Made by a program: the position numbers and the translations under genes. The notes beneath the pieces are model-generated. The model had not been told where the DNA came from. It did not search any database and saw only the letters and a program-made list of their open reading frames with translations. Shown here piece by piece: positions 33,861 through 45,036 of a DNA stretch of 64,000 bases. Position 1 is the stretch's first letter; the number at the start of each line of letters is the position of its first letter. This DNA comes from Gallionellaceae bacterium. GTDB taxonomy: Bacteria > Pseudomonadota > Gammaproteobacteria > Burkholderiales > Gallionellaceae. The DNA lies in contig JAUQWW010000046.1 of NCBI GenBank assembly GCA_030834965.1, forward strand, positions 1-64,000, read 5' to 3'.

Positions 33861-34922
33861 ATGAAAAGAAGCCTTATTGGTATGACTTTGTCTGCAGCTT
33901 TGCTGTCAGTGGCGAATGCCGGTGCAAGCGAATTTGCGGGCGCTTATGTCAGCGCAAATGTCAGCTCGGATCGCGCCAGGATGACGGGAGTGGAGTCCAA
34001 GAATGTCGGTTATCTCGGGCTGGGCGCGGGTTATAACTGGGACATCAGTAGCCTGGTTCTGGGTGTAAATGGTTTCTATGACCATCACAAGAAAGCCTAT
34101 ACCGGCCGTGATTATGGTTTTGACGGCAAGCTAGGGATGCCGTTGGGCAGCTGGATGCCCTACGCCAAGCTCGGAGTGGCTGCTTCAGATCCGGGGACGC
34201 GTGCGCATGGCGGGCTGGGTGTTGAGTATAAGTTGGCCACCAATTGGGCTGTTACGGGCGAATGGACGACGGATAGAAAAACCAAGGATGGCATTAAATA
34301 CACAAACAATAACTTTGGCATTGGTGTGAGCTACTATTTCTTCGCACCTCACGCTGCGCCCGGAAACACTGAAGCTGCTGAAGAGGCGCCGGTGGTCGCG
34401 ATCGCGCCTGCACCTGCGCCTGCGCCGGAACCCGTGCCAGCGCCTGCCCCAGCACCAGCACCAGCACCGGAGCCAGCACCTGCACCCGTGCCAGAACCTG
34501 TTGCAGTGCCCGTGCCGCAACCTGTTGAAACCATGAAGAGCATATTGGTCGAAAAGCCGTTCGTTCTGGAGGGTGCCAGCTTTGCTACTGCTTCCGACAA
34601 GCTGCTGAAAGGCGCTGACCAGAAGCTGGCCGAAGTGCTTGCCGTAGCCAAGCGCTATCCAAACGTCAAGCTGGAAGTCAGTGGTCATACCGATAGCCAA
34701 AACAAGACAGGCAGGAACCAGGTATTGTCCGAACGCCGTGCAGCTGCGGTAAAGGCATATCTGGTGAAAAATGGTATAGCAGCTGACCGTATTGTGAGTG
34801 CAGGTTATGCAGATGCAAAACCTGTTGCTGACAATAATACCGCGCAAGGCCGTGCTGCCAACCGCCGTGTTGAAGTGCGTTATGTGCTGATGGAAGAAAA
34901 ACAGGTGCCCGTGACGCAGTAA
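33861..34922 (+). CDS. OmpA-like outer-membrane protein, paralogue 1 (long Pro-Ala hinge)
   Basis: A 353-residue outer-membrane protein. Signal peptide MKRSLIGMTLSAALLSVANA; N-terminal beta-barrel (about residues 25-165: YVSANVSSDRARMTG through FGIGVSYYFF); a hinge of some 40 residues built from Pro-Ala-Pro-Glu/Val units (about 185-225); and a C-terminal OmpA peptidoglycan-binding domain with the VSGHTDSQNKTGRNQVLSER motif and NRRVEVRYV. GAGAGGT precedes ATG 33861. A terminator follows at 34942. The tandem paralogue at 35102 has the same architecture but a different hinge. Confidence 0.93.
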   Translation: MKRSLIGMTLSAALLSVANAGASEFAGAYVSANVSSDRARMTGVESKNVGYLGLGAGYNWDISSLVLGVNGFYDHHKKAYTGRDYGFDGKLGMPLGSWMPYAKLGVAASDPGTRAHGGLGVEYKLATNWAVTGEWTTDRKTKDGIKYTNNNFGIGVSYYFFAPHAAPGNTEAAEEAPVVAIAPAPAPAPEPVPAPAPAPAPAPEPAPAPVPEPVAVPVPQPVETMKSILVEKPFVLEGASFATASDKLLKGADQKLAEVLAVAKRYPNVKLEVSGHTDSQNKTGRNQVLSERRAAAVKAYLVKNGIAADRIVSAGYADAKPVADNNTAQGRAANRRVEVRYVLMEEKQVPVTQ

Positions 34923-34941
34923 TTAAGACTTACGGTTGGAC

Positions 34942-34970
34942 AAAAAAGGCGGGTATCACCCGCCTTTTTT
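34942..34970 (+). terminator. terminator after OmpA-like paralogue 1
   Basis: GGCGGGT/ACCCGCC 7-bp stem with an ATC loop, flanked by A6 and T6, so it could work in both directions. It lies 20 bases past the stop. Confidence 0.9.
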
Positions 34971-35101
34971 ATTCGCGAGGTTTTGCGTGGTGGTATTACA
35001 AAGGTTATTCAATAAGGATTTTTCTTATTCTTCAATGCGGTGCTGCATTAACGGGCAGCCTTGGATTAAGATGTCGTCGTTATCAAATGGGAGGATTTAA
35101 C

Positions 35102-36115
35102 ATGAAAAAGAGTACCGTTAGTGTCGCCCTGTTGATCGCGTTGCTGTCTATGACGAGTGCCGGCGCAAGTGATTTTGCGGGCTCGTACGTGGGTGCGAAT
35201 GTTGGCCAGAATCGTACCGAACAATCACTATCTCCGGATAAGACAGAGGAGTACGCCGGACTGGTAGCGGGGCACAACTGGGACATTGGCGGCGTGGTTC
35301 TGGGTGTGAATGGCTTCGGCGACTTCCACAAGAAAGCATACACTGGGCGGGATTATGGTATTGATGGAAAGCTGGGCATGCCAAGCGGAAAATGGATGCC
35401 CTACCTCAAGCTCGGTTGGGCCGGCACGGATCCTGGAGATCGCGCGCATGGCGGCTTGGGTATCGAATACAAGCTTTCCCGTGCCTGGGGTGTTGTCGGT
35501 GAATGGACAACGGACAAGAAAGAAGCCAACAGTATCGATTACGAGAACAACAAATTTACGATTGGTTTGAACTACTATTTCAATGCACCCAAAGCAGCAG
35601 CCATCATTCCTGTGGCGGCTGCGCCGGTTGTGGTGAAAAAGGAGCCTGAACCAGCATATGTAGCCGCACCGGTGCAAGCTCCTTCTCCACCGCCACCGCC
35701 ACCTCCACCACAACCCAAAGAGTCATGGAAAATCATCAAGGAGGCAAAGCCTGTGACGATTACGGGCGCCAACTTTGACAGCGATTCTGCCAGGTTGAAA
35801 CCGAGCGCTGATGCCAAACTGCAACCCGTGGTTGAATTCGCCACCAAGTATCCGGATGCAGACCTCGATGTCATCGGCCATACCGATAGCACTGCCAGCG
35901 AAGCATATAACCAGAAGCTGTCAGAAAAGCGTGCAGCTTCTGTAAAAGGCTGGCTGGTGAAGCATGGTGTTTCTGCCAATCGTGTTGACACCAAGGGAAT
36001 GGGTGAGACGCAACCGATAGCAGATAACAAAACCAAAGAGGGCCGTGCAAAGAATCGTCGCGTGGAAATTCACTACACGGTTAGGGAAGAAAAGAGAATC
36101 CGCGTGATGGAATAG
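35102..36115 (+). CDS. OmpA-like outer-membrane protein, paralogue 2 (polyproline hinge)
   Basis: A 337-residue outer-membrane protein with the same order as its neighbour: signal peptide MKKSTVSVALLIALLSMTSA, beta-barrel (about 22-165), hinge and OmpA domain (VIGHTDSTASEAYNQKLSEK, KNRRVEIHYTV). The hinge is a short polyproline run (PSPPPPPPPPQPK) rather than the Pro-Ala repeats of paralogue 1. Barrel segments such as HKKAYTGRDYG and DGKLGMP are shared almost word for word, showing recent tandem duplication. GGGAGGA precedes the ATG. It is separately terminated, so each paralogue is its own transcription unit. Confidence 0.93.
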   Translation: MKKSTVSVALLIALLSMTSAGASDFAGSYVGANVGQNRTEQSLSPDKTEEYAGLVAGHNWDIGGVVLGVNGFGDFHKKAYTGRDYGIDGKLGMPSGKWMPYLKLGWAGTDPGDRAHGGLGIEYKLSRAWGVVGEWTTDKKEANSIDYENNKFTIGLNYYFNAPKAAAIIPVAAAPVVVKKEPEPAYVAAPVQAPSPPPPPPPPQPKESWKIIKEAKPVTITGANFDSDSARLKPSADAKLQPVVEFATKYPDADLDVIGHTDSTASEAYNQKLSEKRAASVKGWLVKHGVSANRVDTKGMGETQPIADNKTKEGRAKNRRVEIHYTVREEKRIRVME

Positions 36116-36136
36116 TTTCGGCGGATTCGTGAAAAG

Positions 36137-36160
36137 AAGGCGGGCGCTGCCCGCCTTTTT
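36137..36160 (+). terminator. terminator after OmpA-like paralogue 2
   Basis: AAGGCGGGC and GCCCGCCTT stem with a GCT loop followed by TTT, 21 bases past the stop. Confidence 0.9.
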
Positions 36161-36220
36161 GTTGCCTGCATAAAACATTGTTATGATGCATGCCAATCTA
36201 ACACAAGCTCTGAGTACAGC

Positions 36221-38201
<1,981 letters not shown>

Positions 38202-38273
38202 TTCCTGAATCGATAATCTGACTCTGGGTTGCACTCAATGCGCTCGCCTTGATTGAAACCTGGAATAGCCTTG

Positions 38274-38807
38274 CTACCCTCCGGATTTCAATAGCACCCA
38301 CACCGCCCCACCGCCTCCGTCATGCGCCGGCGGCTCGCAGAATGCCAGCACCTCCGCGCATTGGGTCAGCCAGTGGCGCGTGAGCGTTTTCAGGATTCCC
38401 TCTCCCCCGTCCGTGTGCCATCCCTTGCCGTGTATCACGCACACGCAGCGCAGGCTGCGCCGCGTTGCGTCGTGCAGGAATTCGAGCAGCAGCCTGCGTG
38501 CTTCGTCGGTTTTGAGGCCGTGCAGGTCAAGGCTGTCCTGCAACGGCCATTGCCCGCGCCGCAGCTTGCGCAGGGTCATGCGCGAAATACCGGAGCGCAT
38601 GAATTCGCTGAGTGGCTCATCTCCGGCGCCGTGATCGGAAAGGGTGTCGGCAATGGGCTGCGTGGGAGCGGTGTTGTGAACCGTCGGGTGGCGTGGTGGT
38701 GCGGAAGGAGAGGCGCGGTTGGAAGGCGCCAGTGGAACAACATCCTCCACAGCCTGCCGGAACAGCTCGGCGTCAACGGGCGCGAGCTGTTCTTTTTTGC
38801 GTTTCAA
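38274..38807 (-). CDS. Smr domain protein
   Basis: A 177-residue protein with a C-terminal Smr domain (about residues 90-177): LDLHGLKTDEARRLLLEFL, the central VIHGKGWHTDGGEGILK and PPAHDGGGGAVWVLLK. Smr domains of this stand-alone bacterial type are thought to be nucleases or nucleic-acid-binding modules; the LDLH and HGxG motifs are intact. The N-terminal half is disordered and Pro/Ala rich. Its start follows the trxB stop by two bases, so it is cotranscribed with trxB. Confidence 0.92.
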   Translation of the reverse strand: MKRKKEQLAPVDAELFRQAVEDVVPLAPSNRASPSAPPRHPTVHNTAPTQPIADTLSDHGAGDEPLSEFMRSGISRMTLRKLRRGQWPLQDSLDLHGLKTDEARRLLLEFLHDATRRSLRCVCVIHGKGWHTDGGEGILKTLTRHWLTQCAEVLAFCEPPAHDGGGGAVWVLLKSGG

Positions 38808-38809
38808 GG

Positions 38810-39781
<972 letters not shown>

Positions 39782-39847
39782 TCAAGTTGCGAACGAGGGC
39801 GAAATTTAACAGCGACACGCCTGCCTGTCGAGTAAAATGCACGGGCT

Positions 39848-40804
39848 ATGATATTGCGCCGGTTTTTCACTCTGTTGCTGTTGTCAGCGCCGCTGTGCGC
39901 GCATGCGGTCGAACTGCCCGGCATCCCTCGGTTTATCGACAAAATGGTGGACAAACACCAGTTCAAGCGCGATGAACTGGTGCGGATATTTCAGCAAGCG
40001 CAGCACCGACAGAAGGTACTGGACGCCATCTCTGCTCCGGCGACCGCCAAACCATGGGCGGAATACCGCGCCATCTTCGTCAACGCTCAACGCATCAGAG
40101 GCGGACTGCAATTCTGGCAGAGTCATGCGGATGCGCTGCAACGTGCGGAAGAACAATATGGTGTGCCGCAGGAGATCATCGTTGCGCTGATCGGCGTGGA
40201 AACGCTGTATGGCAGCAACGCCGGAAAATTCAATACGCTCGATGCACTGACCACACTGGCATTCGATTATCCGCGGCGCGCTGATTTTTTCCGCGGCGAG
40301 CTGGAGCAATACCTGCTGCTGGCACGCGAACAGAATTTTGATTTATTCCAGGTGCAAGGCTCTTATGCAGGCGCGCTGGGTATTCCGCAATTCATGCCGG
40401 GCAGCTATCGCAGGCACGCGGTGGATTTCAGCGGCGACGGCAAAATAGATTTGCTGCAAGACCCGCAGGATGCCATTGGCAGTATAGCGAATTACCTGAG
40501 GCACTATGGCTGGCAGAGCGGACAGCCGCTGGCAGTTCGTGCAGGCGTCAGCACGGACAAAGGCGTGGCAAGCATGGCAGAATCCAGAACGCTCGCAGAG
40601 TGGGAGCAAGCAGGCGTTAAGCAGGACGACAAGCAAATCTGGGGCGGCAAAACTGCAAGGCTGATCGCTTTCACCGTAGCGGACGGTCAGGAATTCTGGC
40701 TGGGGTTCAACAACTTCGAGGTCATCACCCGCTACAACAAGAGCGACTTTTATGCCATGACCGTCGTCCAGCTGGCTGAGGCATTGCGCGCAGCGAAGAA
40801 CTAG
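39848..40804 (+). CDS. mltB: lytic murein transglycosylase B
   Basis: A 318-residue family-3 lytic transglycosylase with a signal peptide (ILRRFFTLLLLSAPLCAHA). Catalytic Glu118 lies in ALIGVETLYGSNAG; ALGIPQFMPGSYRRHAVDFSGDGKIDL and DAIGSIANYLRHYGW are family signatures. It cleaves the MurNAc-GlcNAc bond with anhydro-ring formation. A standard lipobox is not obvious, so it may be soluble periplasmic rather than a lipoprotein. It converges with, and overlaps by four bases, the NlpC gene on the other strand. Confidence 0.94.
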   Translation: MILRRFFTLLLLSAPLCAHAVELPGIPRFIDKMVDKHQFKRDELVRIFQQAQHRQKVLDAISAPATAKPWAEYRAIFVNAQRIRGGLQFWQSHADALQRAEEQYGVPQEIIVALIGVETLYGSNAGKFNTLDALTTLAFDYPRRADFFRGELEQYLLLAREQNFDLFQVQGSYAGALGIPQFMPGSYRRHAVDFSGDGKIDLLQDPQDAIGSIANYLRHYGWQSGQPLAVRAGVSTDKGVASMAESRTLAEWEQAGVKQDDKQIWGGKTARLIAFTVADGQEFWLGFNNFEVITRYNKSDFYAMTVVQLAEALRAAKN

Positions 40805-41280
40805 CGGGGTTGCTGGATGCGGCGTGCGCCGTCATAGCGGCTCTGCCAATAATTCTCCCGCATGTTCACGATCGCAATCGCCTTGCCGCTGCTGGGCGAA
40901 TGCACAAAGCGGTCTTCCCCCACATAGATGCCGACATGCGAGAACGGCTGTCGCTGCGTGTTGAAAAACACCAGGTCGCCGGGGCGCAGCTGATCCGCCT
41001 CCAGCGGCTCTCCGGCCTGGCTCATTTCCTGGCTGGTGCGCGGCAGTGGCCACCCCAATGATTTCTGGAACACGTAGCGCACGAAGCCGCTGCAGTCGAA
41101 TCCATTCTCGGGAGAATTGCCCCCATACTGATACGGCGTATCGGACAGGCTCATTGCGTAAATCGCCACATCATTCATGGCATCATCCGGAATGGCGGCC
41201 TGGGTGGCCGGTTCCTTGCGGAGCGTGGTCGTGCATGCGCTGCAATACAGCAGCAACAGGATGAGCAGGAGTCTCTTCAT
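40801..41280 (-). CDS. NlpC/P60 family cell-wall lipoprotein
   Basis: A 159-residue lipoprotein: signal with lipobox-like YCSAC (Cys16), then an NlpC/P60 cysteine peptidase domain with Cys63 in GFDCSGFVRYVFQ, His in QPFSHVGIYVG and a further polar residue in RFVHSPSSGKAI. It resembles the MepS/Spr-type endopeptidases that cut peptide cross-links in murein. ATG 41280 gives the clean MKRLLLILLLLYC signal start. It faces mltB, another murein hydrolase, tail to tail. Confidence 0.92.
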   Translation of the reverse strand: MKRLLLILLLLYCSACTTTLRKEPATQAAIPDDAMNDVAIYAMSLSDTPYQYGGNSPENGFDCSGFVRYVFQKSLGWPLPRTSQEMSQAGEPLEADQLRPGDLVFFNTQRQPFSHVGIYVGEDRFVHSPSSGKAIAIVNMRENYWQSRYDGARRIQQPR

Positions 41281-41333
41281 GTGCCGGAATTTACGGTAGA
41301 GTAGGGCTGTTTGTAAAGACGCCTGGAGCAAAC

Positions 41334-42191
41334 ATGAAAAAAGCCATTCTGCATTTTGTGCTGATATTCATCTCTTTTCCTGCCTTGGCAGAACTGGAAG
41401 TCATTACGCTGCAGCACCGCAATGCGCAGGATGTGCTGCCCATCATCCAGCCATTGCTGGATCAGGACGATGTGGCACGCGGCATGAACAACAAGCTCAT
41501 CCTGCGCACCTCGCCCCGTAACCTGGCCGAAATCAGAAAGTTGCTGGAGCAGATTGACACTGCGCCGCGCAGTCTCAAGATTACTGTCATGCAGAATGTG
41601 GACAGCGAAACGGTGCGGCGGCTTACTGAAGTTTCCGGCAGCATCGGCCTGGGCGGTGATGCGCGCATCGGCATGCGCGGCGGTCGGGATGAAGGAGGGC
41701 TGACAGTTGAGGCAGGGCAGGGGGCTGACAGGGCGCGTGCACGCGTGTACAGCACGCGGTCACTGGATGCCGACAAGAAGACCCAGCAAATCCAGGTGCT
41801 GGAGGGCGGCCGCGCCAGGATAAGCGTGGGACAGGCTGTTCCTGTTACGCAGCGACAGGTGGTGCGGTCGCCGTGGAAAACGCGGGTGATAGAAGACACG
41901 CAATACCGCGAAGTGAGCAGCGGATTCTATGTGGTGCCGCGCCTCAACGGCGACAGGGTGACGCTGGAAATCAGCGCGCAGAACGATATGCTTTCCCCCG
42001 GCTCCGCCAACCAGCCTGCAACCAGTGTGCAGCAGATGACCACCACGGTTTCCGGGCGGCTGGGCGAATGGCTGGTTCTGGGCGAAACTTTGCAGCAGAC
42101 TGAGGGTGAGGGTTCGAGCATTTCCAGGCATAGCCTTTCCAGCGCGCATGAGCAGCGCAACGTGCTGCTGATGGTGGAAGAGATCAAATAG
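41334..42191 (+). CDS. secretin N-domain/secretin-like periplasmic protein
   Basis: A 285-residue protein with a signal peptide (KKAILHFVLIFISFPALA), a NolW-like secretin short domain (LEVITLQHRNAQDVLPIIQ...NKLILRTSPRNLAEIRKLLEQID) and a C-terminal part resembling the beginning of a secretin core (GQAVPVTQRQ, SGFYVVPRLNGDRVTLEIS, SGRLGEWLVLGE). It is much shorter than true secretins and no type II, type IV pilus or phage export genes adjoin, so a full channel is unlikely. A Gly/Arg-rich insert (about 100-130) separates the parts. Confidence 0.8.
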   Translation: MKKAILHFVLIFISFPALAELEVITLQHRNAQDVLPIIQPLLDQDDVARGMNNKLILRTSPRNLAEIRKLLEQIDTAPRSLKITVMQNVDSETVRRLTEVSGSIGLGGDARIGMRGGRDEGGLTVEAGQGADRARARVYSTRSLDADKKTQQIQVLEGGRARISVGQAVPVTQRQVVRSPWKTRVIEDTQYREVSSGFYVVPRLNGDRVTLEISAQNDMLSPGSANQPATSVQQMTTTVSGRLGEWLVLGETLQQTEGEGSSISRHSLSSAHEQRNVLLMVEEIK

Positions 42192-42200
42192 AGGCCACAT

Positions 42201-43820
42201 ATGTCTGCGCCTGCCGATCAACTGGATTATGCCAGCCAGCGCGTGCTCGTTTCCGCCTTGCTTGACCGCCGCCGCTTTCCCCATGCGGTGCGAAGCGTGC
42301 GTCTGGTTGAAACGCATATCTCGTGGGTGCTGCTGGCCGGGCGTTATGCATACAAAATCAAGAAGGCGCTGGACCTGGAATTCCTGAATTTCACTACCTT
42401 GCAAGCGCGCCAGTTTTATTGTGCCGAGGAAATCAGGCTCAACCGCCGTCTGGCGCCCAAGATTTACCTCGACGTCATTCCCATCGCTGGCACTCCGGGC
42501 CAGCCGGATCTGGGCGCGCAACCCGCCATTGAGTATGCCGTCAGAATGCGCCGCTTCCCCACGTCGAGGCAACTGGATCGTCTGCTGGCGTGCGGAAAAA
42601 TTGCCGCGCTGCACATGGATAAACTCGCGGCCACCGTGGCCGCCTTTCATCTCGGCTTGCGCGGGACAGAGGCTGACTCGGCATTCGGAACGCCGGAGGC
42701 GATCCGCGGTGCGGCCATGCAGAATTTCGAGCAGCTGCAATCTATTCTGACGGCGCAGGCTGACCGGGATGCCGTTGCAGCGCTGAGCCTGAGCAGTGAG
42801 AAAGAATTTGCCTGGTGCGAGAAATATTTCGAGCAGCGCCGTGTGCAGGGCTGGGTGCGCGAATGCCACGGCGATCTGCATCTGGGCAATATCGTGCTCA
42901 TCGGCGATGAACCGGTTCCGTTCGATGGCATCGACTTCAATGCTGCGCTGCGCTGGATCGACGTGATGGACGAAGCAGCCTTCCTCGCCATGGACCTGCT
43001 GCACAATCAGCGCGCTGATCTGGCGTACCGTTTCCTGAATGCCTGGCTGGAGCTAACGGGCGATTACGCCGGCGTGTCCGTGCTGCGTTTCTACCTTGCC
43101 TACCGCGCCGTGGTGCGCGCCAAGGTCAGTGCCATCCGCGCCTTGCAGCATGCCAGCAACCCGCGCCAGCACACGCAGGCATTGACGCTATCCCGCAGCT
43201 ATCTGGCCCTGGCGTGTGAATGTTTTGCGCGGCACCAGCCGGCATTGATCATCACCCACGGCCTGCCGGGCTCCGGCAAGAGCACTTTCGCCCAGGGCGC
43301 GCTGGAGCGGCTGCAGGCGATACGCATACGCTCCGATGTGGAGCGCAAGCGTTTGTTTGGTCTCGGGCCGCTGGAAGACAGCCACTCGCAATTCGGCACG
43401 GGCATTTACACGCCTGACGCAACCCGGCGCACTTACCAACGCCTGTGCGAAATTGCGCGCGAGTTGCTCAACGCCGGTTTTCCGGTGATTGTCGATGCGG
43501 CCTTTCCCAGGCAAGACGAACGCGCACCTTTCCAGCAACTGGCACATGACATGGGCGTGCCCTTTGCCATCGTGTCCATACAGGCAAGCAAAGCCACACT
43601 GAGCGAACGCATCACGCGGCGGCGCAACGAGGCTTGCGATGCTTCGGAAGCCGATATTGGCGTGTTGCAGGAAGTGCAAGCCGTGCAGCAGCCGTTGCTG
43701 CCGCATGAACTGGCCTGTGCCGTAGAGTTTTTTAATGACCCGGACCACAACGACATCGCGCCCGGTGCAGCAAGCTGGTACAGGCTGGAGGAATTGCTGG
43801 CTGCGCAAGCGCGATCGTGA
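42201..43820 (+). CDS. aminoglycoside-phosphotransferase-like domain fused to P-loop kinase
   Basis: A 539-residue bifunctional protein. The N-terminal half is a protein-kinase-like APH domain with the Brenner-type catalytic motif ECHGDLHLGNIVL and a DFG-like GIDFN. The C-terminal half (about 345-510) is a P-loop kinase of the zeta-toxin/gluconate-kinase type with Walker A THGLPGSGKSTFAQ and IRSDVERKRLFGL. The fusion is conserved in Proteobacteria and annotated only as AAA family ATPase; its substrate is unknown. It starts nine bases after the secretin-domain gene, suggesting cotranscription. Confidence 0.88.
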   Translation: MSAPADQLDYASQRVLVSALLDRRRFPHAVRSVRLVETHISWVLLAGRYAYKIKKALDLEFLNFTTLQARQFYCAEEIRLNRRLAPKIYLDVIPIAGTPGQPDLGAQPAIEYAVRMRRFPTSRQLDRLLACGKIAALHMDKLAATVAAFHLGLRGTEADSAFGTPEAIRGAAMQNFEQLQSILTAQADRDAVAALSLSSEKEFAWCEKYFEQRRVQGWVRECHGDLHLGNIVLIGDEPVPFDGIDFNAALRWIDVMDEAAFLAMDLLHNQRADLAYRFLNAWLELTGDYAGVSVLRFYLAYRAVVRAKVSAIRALQHASNPRQHTQALTLSRSYLALACECFARHQPALIITHGLPGSGKSTFAQGALERLQAIRIRSDVERKRLFGLGPLEDSHSQFGTGIYTPDATRRTYQRLCEIARELLNAGFPVIVDAAFPRQDERAPFQQLAHDMGVPFAIVSIQASKATLSERITRRRNEACDASEADIGVLQEVQAVQQPLLPHELACAVEFFNDPDHNDIAPGAASWYRLEELLAAQARS

Positions 43821-43846
43821 CAATCGCCTGCGGGGTGCCAGTCAGA

Positions 43847-44563
43847 TTAAAACCGCTCATACGGCAGCAAATAACGCCATGATCCAGACTGCAATTTGCC
43901 CATCGACACTCGCCCGATTCTGATCCGTTTCATGGCCAGCACCTGCAGGCCGACACTGTTACACATATGTGCGATCTGGCCGGGTTGTGCTCCCTTGAGG
44001 GCAAAGCGCAGCCGGGTTTCGTTTTGCCAGCTGACCTTGATCGGGGGCAGCTCCCTGCCATTAAAACTAAGCCCGTGGTTGAGAAGCTTGAGCCCATCGG
44101 GAGGCAATTCACCAGCGACCTCCACAACATATTCCTGCTCGAGCGTGGCGGCGTCATCGGTCAGCTTGCGCGCCACCCGCCAGTCCTGGGTAAACACCAC
44201 CAATCCGCTGGCATTCATCTCTAGCGCTGAGCCCTGCATCAGTCGCACAAAGTGTTGCCTGAGCATGTGGATGCCGGAATGGTCGTCAGTCGCCCGCGTA
44301 TCGGCGCGAAGCAGCTGCTGTAAAGAGTTGGCGTCCATGAGCGCCGCAGGCGGTTGGTGAAACAGAATGCTCACCGGTTCAACCGGAATGAGACTGGCTT
44401 CGGGGTGGAGCTCGATCTTCTGCTGCAACACCTTGAACTGCGGTTCTTCCACCACTTGCCCATCAACCGTGACCCAGCCGCCTGCGATATAAAGTTCGGC
44501 CTCCCGCCGAGAGCAGGGGACTAATTCGGCAAGGCGTTTTGCGAGACGAACGGGCTCTGTCAT
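43847..44563 (-). CDS. RsuA/RluF-type pseudouridine synthase-like protein with S4 domain, altered active site
   Basis: A 238-residue protein with an N-terminal S4 RNA-binding domain (RLAKRLAELVPCSRREAELY, GGWVTVDGQVV) and an RsuA-like catalytic fold (IRIGRVSMGKLQSGSWRYL near the end). Where RsuA/RluF enzymes have GRLDxxTxGL with the catalytic Asp, this has SALEMNASGL: Asp is replaced by Glu and the Arg is lost. I recall a related proteobacterial subfamily with a similar replacement, so it may be family-wide rather than a local mutation. ATG 44563 is chosen; the longer frame to 44827 crosses the divergent gene. Confidence 0.82.
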   Translation of the reverse strand: MTEPVRLAKRLAELVPCSRREAELYIAGGWVTVDGQVVEEPQFKVLQQKIELHPEASLIPVEPVSILFHQPPAALMDANSLQQLLRADTRATDDHSGIHMLRQHFVRLMQGSALEMNASGLVVFTQDWRVARKLTDDAATLEQEYVVEVAGELPPDGLKLLNHGLSFNGRELPPIKVSWQNETRLRFALKGAQPGQIAHMCNSVGLQVLAMKRIRIGRVSMGKLQSGSWRYLLPYERF

Positions 44564-44636
44564 GACACGTGCCACCGGAACACAAAGAGCTTCATTGTAA
44601 ACGCTTGAGTCTGGCGATCCCCTGTAAAATGGAAAC

Positions 44637-44873
44637 ATGGACTCCATAAAAAAACCAGCAAGCCCTCCAAGCCTGGACGGCATCACCCTTGAAGCGATTG
44701 TCACCCAGCTATCCGAGAGCATGGGCTGGGAAGCGATGGCTGCCGCTGTGCCAGTGCGCTGCTTTACGCACGACCCCAGCATCAAATCCAGCCTGAAATT
44801 TTTACGAAGAACACCGTGGGCGCGCAAAAAGGTGGAGCAGCTGTATTTACAACAGGCTCAAGATTGCCTTTGA
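44637..44873 (+). CDS. VF530 family (DUF2132) DNA-binding protein
   Basis: A 78-residue protein of the VF530/DUF2132 family. The diagnostic stretch is RCFTHDPSIKSSLKFLRRTP followed by WARKKVEQLYL, with the LDGITLEAIVTQLSESMGWE lead. VF530 from Vibrio fischeri has a solved small alpha/beta fold reported to bind DNA; cellular role unknown. It is divergent from the RsuA-like gene. Confidence 0.9.
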   Translation: MDSIKKPASPPSLDGITLEAIVTQLSESMGWEAMAAAVPVRCFTHDPSIKSSLKFLRRTPWARKKVEQLYLQQAQDCL

Positions 44874-45036
44874 ATACGATGCTTCACGCAGGGATGGCTG
44901 ACTATTGCGTCGGGCCGCTGTGTGCCAATAGCGGTCAACCATGGCCGCCATCAGCTTCTAGGTTGATACCATCCGCCCTTTGCGGCAAGATGCAAGAAGG
45001 ATTTTTTCTTTTAGCCTTACATCACAATTAAAACCA

